In this document: positions 5,386 through 5,959 of the stretch, piece by piece
Layout of the letters: each line of letters opens with the position of its first letter
How positions within the stretch are numbered: the stretch's first letter is position 1
Assembly: GCA_947176355.1 (NCBI GenBank)
Contig: CAMWQY010000174.1
Location: 1 to 5,959 of the forward strand
Reading direction: 5' to 3'
DNA length: 5,959 nt
Origin: an uncultured Porphyromonadaceae bacterium
Lineage (GTDB): Bacteria > Bacteroidota > Bacteroidia > Bacteroidales > Muribaculaceae
Notes under the pieces: model-generated
Databases searched by the model: none
Told to the model about the DNA's origin: nothing
What the model saw: the letters and a program-made list of their open reading frames with translations, nothing else
Program-made: the position numbers and the translations under genes

Positions 5386-5438
5386 CGGCTTCCGCCTCAT
5401 CGATTCATATCTTTGATGCTGCGGTGAGGCGGAAGCCG
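5386..5438. repeat. Inverted REP pair C/D (BIME-like hairpin) after valS
   Basis: Copy C (5386-5402) and inverted copy D (5422-5438) pair over 17 bp with one G-T, leaving a 19-nt loop. Both contain the core CGGCTTCCGCCTC. Copy D, read on the minus strand, continues with CCGCAGCATCAAAGAT and so matches the full-length copy B. Copy C diverges after ATCG and is a head fragment. The hairpin begins 11 nt after the valS stop. No T-run of useful length follows on the minus strand (TCTTTCTTC), so 3'-end stabilisation or a weak terminator are both possible. Confidence 0.85.
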
Positions 5439-5449
5439 AACTTTTAAGC

Positions 5450-5959
5450 TTATTTGAGGGCGGCGATGGAGGCGCGGATGGCGGCGATCTTTTCGGTGGC
5501 GTCGCTTTGCTTTTTGCGCTCGAGGGCTATTACCTGCTCCGGGGCGTTGGCTACGAAGCGCTCGTTGGAGAGCTTTTTCTCTACTCCGGCAAGGAAACCT
5601 TCATAGCGCTTCAACTCTTTCTCAAGCTTGGCAAGCTCTTCCTCTACATTGATCTTGTCGGCGAGAGGCACGCTATATTCAACCGGACCAACAAGGAAGG
5701 CTACCGAAGTAGCACCCTTTTCTTCGATGGGCTTGATGTCTTTTACATTACCCATTTTCAGGAGGACTGAGTCAAGACTGCCGTCATGAGGGCCTTTTAC
5801 CTCTACAGAAATCTCTTCCTTATTTGCTATCTGACGCTGCTTGCGGATGGCACGAAGACCGGTGATGATCTCTTTCAGAGTCTCGAATTTTGCAAGAAGA
5901 GCTTCATCTACTTCTCCCGGAGCCGGAAGAGTGGTATTCATTATGCTGTCGCCATCCTT
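5450..5959 (-). CDS. valS: Valyl-tRNA synthetase, C-terminal part (partial)
   Basis: The frame stays open to the right edge, so the visible 169 residues are the C-terminal end of a protein that would normally be about 870-900 residues; the internal ATG at 5941 is not the start. ValS charges tRNA-Val with valine in the cytoplasm and edits misacylated threonine. What is seen first is the end of the anticodon-binding region, with the helix ITGLRAIRKQRQI and the strand EEISVEVKG. Next comes the ValS C-terminal coiled-coil arm that grips the tRNA: two heptad-rich helices, LAKLEKELKRYEGFL and VIALERKKQSDATEKI, joined by KLSNERFVANAPEQ. That pattern (KLSN..FV..AP..V...E..K) is characteristic of ValS rather than IleS or LeuS. 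The catalytic HIGH and KMSKS motifs lie outside the window. An inverted REP pair starts 11 nt after the TAA. Confidence 0.93.
   Translation of the reverse strand, partial: KDGDSIMNTTLPAPGEVDEALLAKFETLKEIITGLRAIRKQRQIANKEEISVEVKGPHDGSLDSVLLKMGNVKDIKPIEEKGATSVAFLVGPVEYSVPLADKINVEEELAKLEKELKRYEGFLAGVEKKLSNERFVANAPEQVIALERKKQSDATEKIAAIRASIAALK

Overview
The window looks like a chromosomal segment of a Bacteroidales bacterium (Prevotellaceae, Muribaculaceae or Bacteroidaceae-like; the genus cannot be fixed from sequence alone). The grounds are the character of the FabD, Asd and ValS proteins, the absence of clear Shine-Dalgarno sequences before A/T-rich start contexts, promoter elements of the Bacteroidetes type (TAnnTTTG at -7) and intergenic short tandem repeats of a kind I remember as common in this order. 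No phage, CRISPR array, rRNA or tRNA gene is visible.

Layout. 1-272: AT-rich intergenic DNA with a possible leftward promoter and a five-copy 9-bp tandem repeat. 273-1694 (+): a compact RecD/Pif1-like SF1B helicase. 1695-1936: a dense run of small repeats and inverted repeats ending in a convincing promoter. 1937-2815 (+): fabD, malonyl-CoA:ACP transacylase. 2916-3935 (+): asd, aspartate-semialdehyde dehydrogenase. 3936-4313: intergenic, with a repeat array overlapping the asd stop, a possible vestigial coding tail, a strong terminator hairpin, a second long hairpin and a REP-like element. 4314-5321 (-): a REP-associated tyrosine transposase (RAYT, Y1/HUH family) with a long C-terminal extension. 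5322-5449: two more REP-like copies in one orientation and one inverted copy. 5450-5959 (-): the C-terminal part of valS, cut by the right edge.

The three housekeeping-type genes on the left (DNA helicase, fatty-acid initiation, aspartate-family amino-acid synthesis) share a strand but no pathway, so they are neighbours rather than a functional unit. Two aspects deserve attention. First, each of these three genes ends exactly at or inside a tandem heptamer array ((C/T)AACTAT after the helicase, (G/T)CATAAT after fabD and asd). In the fabD and asd arrays the stop triplets fall in all three frames. Second, the RAYT is bracketed by copies of a 13-bp core, CGGCTTCCGCCTC, that folds on the minus strand as GGC-GGAA-GCC. 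This is a REPtron-like arrangement: one copy appears to act as the transposase gene's own terminator, and an inverted pair forms a large hairpin just after the valS stop.
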